Part shown: positions 15,686-16,505 of the stretch, piece by piece
How positions within the stretch are numbered: position 1 is the first letter of the stretch
Layout: each line of letters starts with the position of its first letter
The notes under the pieces: model-generated
Database searches by the model: none
What the model saw: the letters and a program-made list of their open reading frames with translations, nothing else
Told to the model about the DNA's origin: nothing
Source of the DNA: CBDVBL01 sp965555375
Lineage (GTDB): Bacteria; Zixibacteria; MSB-5A5; UBA10806
NCBI GenBank assembly: GCA_965555375.1
Contig: CBEWDL010000068.1
Coordinates: 1 to 16,505 of the forward strand
Direction of reading: 5' to 3'
DNA length: 16,505 nt
Translations under genes and position numbers: made by a program

Positions 15686-16505
15686 TATTTCAACTCCCGT
15701 AGTTTTAAATCTTCAATTAGTTTTGTGCTAACCCAGTAAATATCACTATTCGATTCAAAGAACATGTATTTCCCGTCAGGCGAAACGGAGGGTATGTGGA
15801 ATTTCCCACCGAGGTCGTATCCCCGGCTCCACGTACCATCGTCTTTCCGAAAACTGACAAACGTGCTTTCGACTCGATCAAAAAGCATGAAACTGCCGTC
15901 AGGGGAAATGCTTCCATGAGCCTCCCATTCCTCCGAATTCAACTCACCCTCCAGTTTCATTGGCTCAGAGAAAATGCCATGATCGAGGGTCATCTGGCCA
16001 ATGTCTTTGCTGGTTTCCTCACTCCGTTCTGTTGTGAAATAGAATGTTCGGAAATCTTCAGTCGTAAGGCAATACGCATCGACGAAGAATCGCGGTTCGC
16101 CCCATGCGTCCCCTGTTCTTTCCACAATCCATGAGCTCCGAGGAGTCTTGTTCTTTTGAGAACTCATACGGTAAAAGATCATGTATTTCCCGTCCGGTGT
16201 GATGAATGGAGAAATATCCCGGTACACGCCTGAGAAAGCAACCACCTGAGGCTCGCTCCATACACCATCTTTCTCTCGCATACCCCAAATCGCCCAATTC
16301 GAACTAATGTCCGATGTCTCGGATCGGCCAAAGTAGAATTCTCTACCATCAGGTGTCCAGGTACATCCCATCTCTATAAAGTCTTTCGTGGACAGCACAT
16401 CTGGTGCGAACACATCCGGCGTCATTCCCGGTGGTTTCTGACCGAGATAGGGGCCTTTGAGAACGGGAAAATCACCCTGTTGAGCGTTAATACAAGATAC
16501 AAACA
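15685..16505 (-). CDS. Secreted PD40 (WD40-like) repeat protein, 5' end outside the window
   Basis: The frame is open to the right edge. The ATG at 16425 is internal, because upstream codons encode the end of a signal peptide (FVSCINAQ), then FPVLKGPYLGQKPPG joined directly to MTPDVFAP, which is the family signature. Visible blade motifs are TPDGREFYF, ITPDGKYMIF, a degenerate third (TTEDFRTFYF), ISPDGSFMLF and SPDGKYMFF, ending in SDIYWVSTKLIEDLK. About 273 residues are present, and only the first part of the signal peptide is missing. It is first of the visible genes in a minus-strand operon of three related proteins. The promoter lies beyond the window. Confidence 0.85.
   Translation of the reverse strand, partial: FVSCINAQQGDFPVLKGPYLGQKPPGMTPDVFAPDVLSTKDFIEMGCTWTPDGREFYFGRSETSDISSNWAIWGMREKDGVWSEPQVVAFSGVYRDISPFITPDGKYMIFYRMSSQKNKTPRSSWIVERTGDAWGEPRFFVDAYCLTTEDFRTFYFTTERSEETSKDIGQMTLDHGIFSEPMKLEGELNSEEWEAHGSISPDGSFMLFDRVESTFVSFRKDDGTWSRGYDLGGKFHIPSVSPDGKYMFFESNSDIYWVSTKLIEDLKLRELK

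Noticed and set aside
1..16505. CRISPR array, insertion sequence or transposase
   Set aside because: No regularly spaced repeats, terminal inverted repeats, transposase or integrase motifs were seen on either strand.

Overview
The window looks like a bacterial chromosome segment, most likely from the FCB side of the tree (Zixibacteria, Marinimicrobia, KSB1, Cloacimonadota or a relative). The main evidence is four proteins that end in an ~85-residue C-terminal domain opening with YPNPFN and closing with a SG(V/I)Y...(T/M)L(L/I)(K/R)-type strand. This is the FlgD-Ig-like / Por-secretion-type sorting domain common in those lineages. The exact phylum cannot be fixed from the sequence alone. Almost every gene encodes an exported protein. 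There are no replication, ribosomal or transposase genes, and no components of a secretion machine.

Region 1 (76-11810, + strand) is a tightly packed run of seven genes. Its core is a three-gene module present twice. Each copy has a secreted beta-propeller-like protein, then a LytM/M23-type metallopeptidase-fold protein with a sorting domain, then a C25 (gingipain-fold) protein with a sorting domain. Copy A is 76-1263, 1260-2468 and 2544-5963; copy B is 6656-7894, 7891-9408 and 9426-11810. A small DNRLRE-like secreted protein (5976-6530) sits between them. Both propeller/M23 junctions are overlapping start/stop codons. The copies have diverged: the copy A M23 domain keeps all five canonical residues, while copy B has lost two. 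Both C25 proteins keep the nucleophile Cys but have Thr where the catalytic His of the GHG motif should be. The copy A C25 protein also carries a ~350-residue beta-helix absent from copy B. The picture (inference) is a co-expressed, surface-delivered set in which at least some members are pseudo-enzymes acting by binding.

Region 2 (11811-12248) is a 438-bp gap without a credible gene. It contains the 3' end of a tRNA, probably Ser type (T-arm, acceptor strand and CCA), without a normal 5' half. This may be an attachment-site scar of an integrated element.

Region 3 (12249-16505) is a cluster of PD40 (WD40-like/TolB-like) repeat proteins sharing the N-terminal signature FPxxxGPYxGQxPPxxxPxxFxPGI. 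On the + strand, one gene fuses about ten ankyrin repeats to a PD40 domain. Converging on it from the right is a minus-strand operon of three tandem PD40 genes with overlapping stop/start codons: one running off the window edge, one complete and one truncated after its first repeat.
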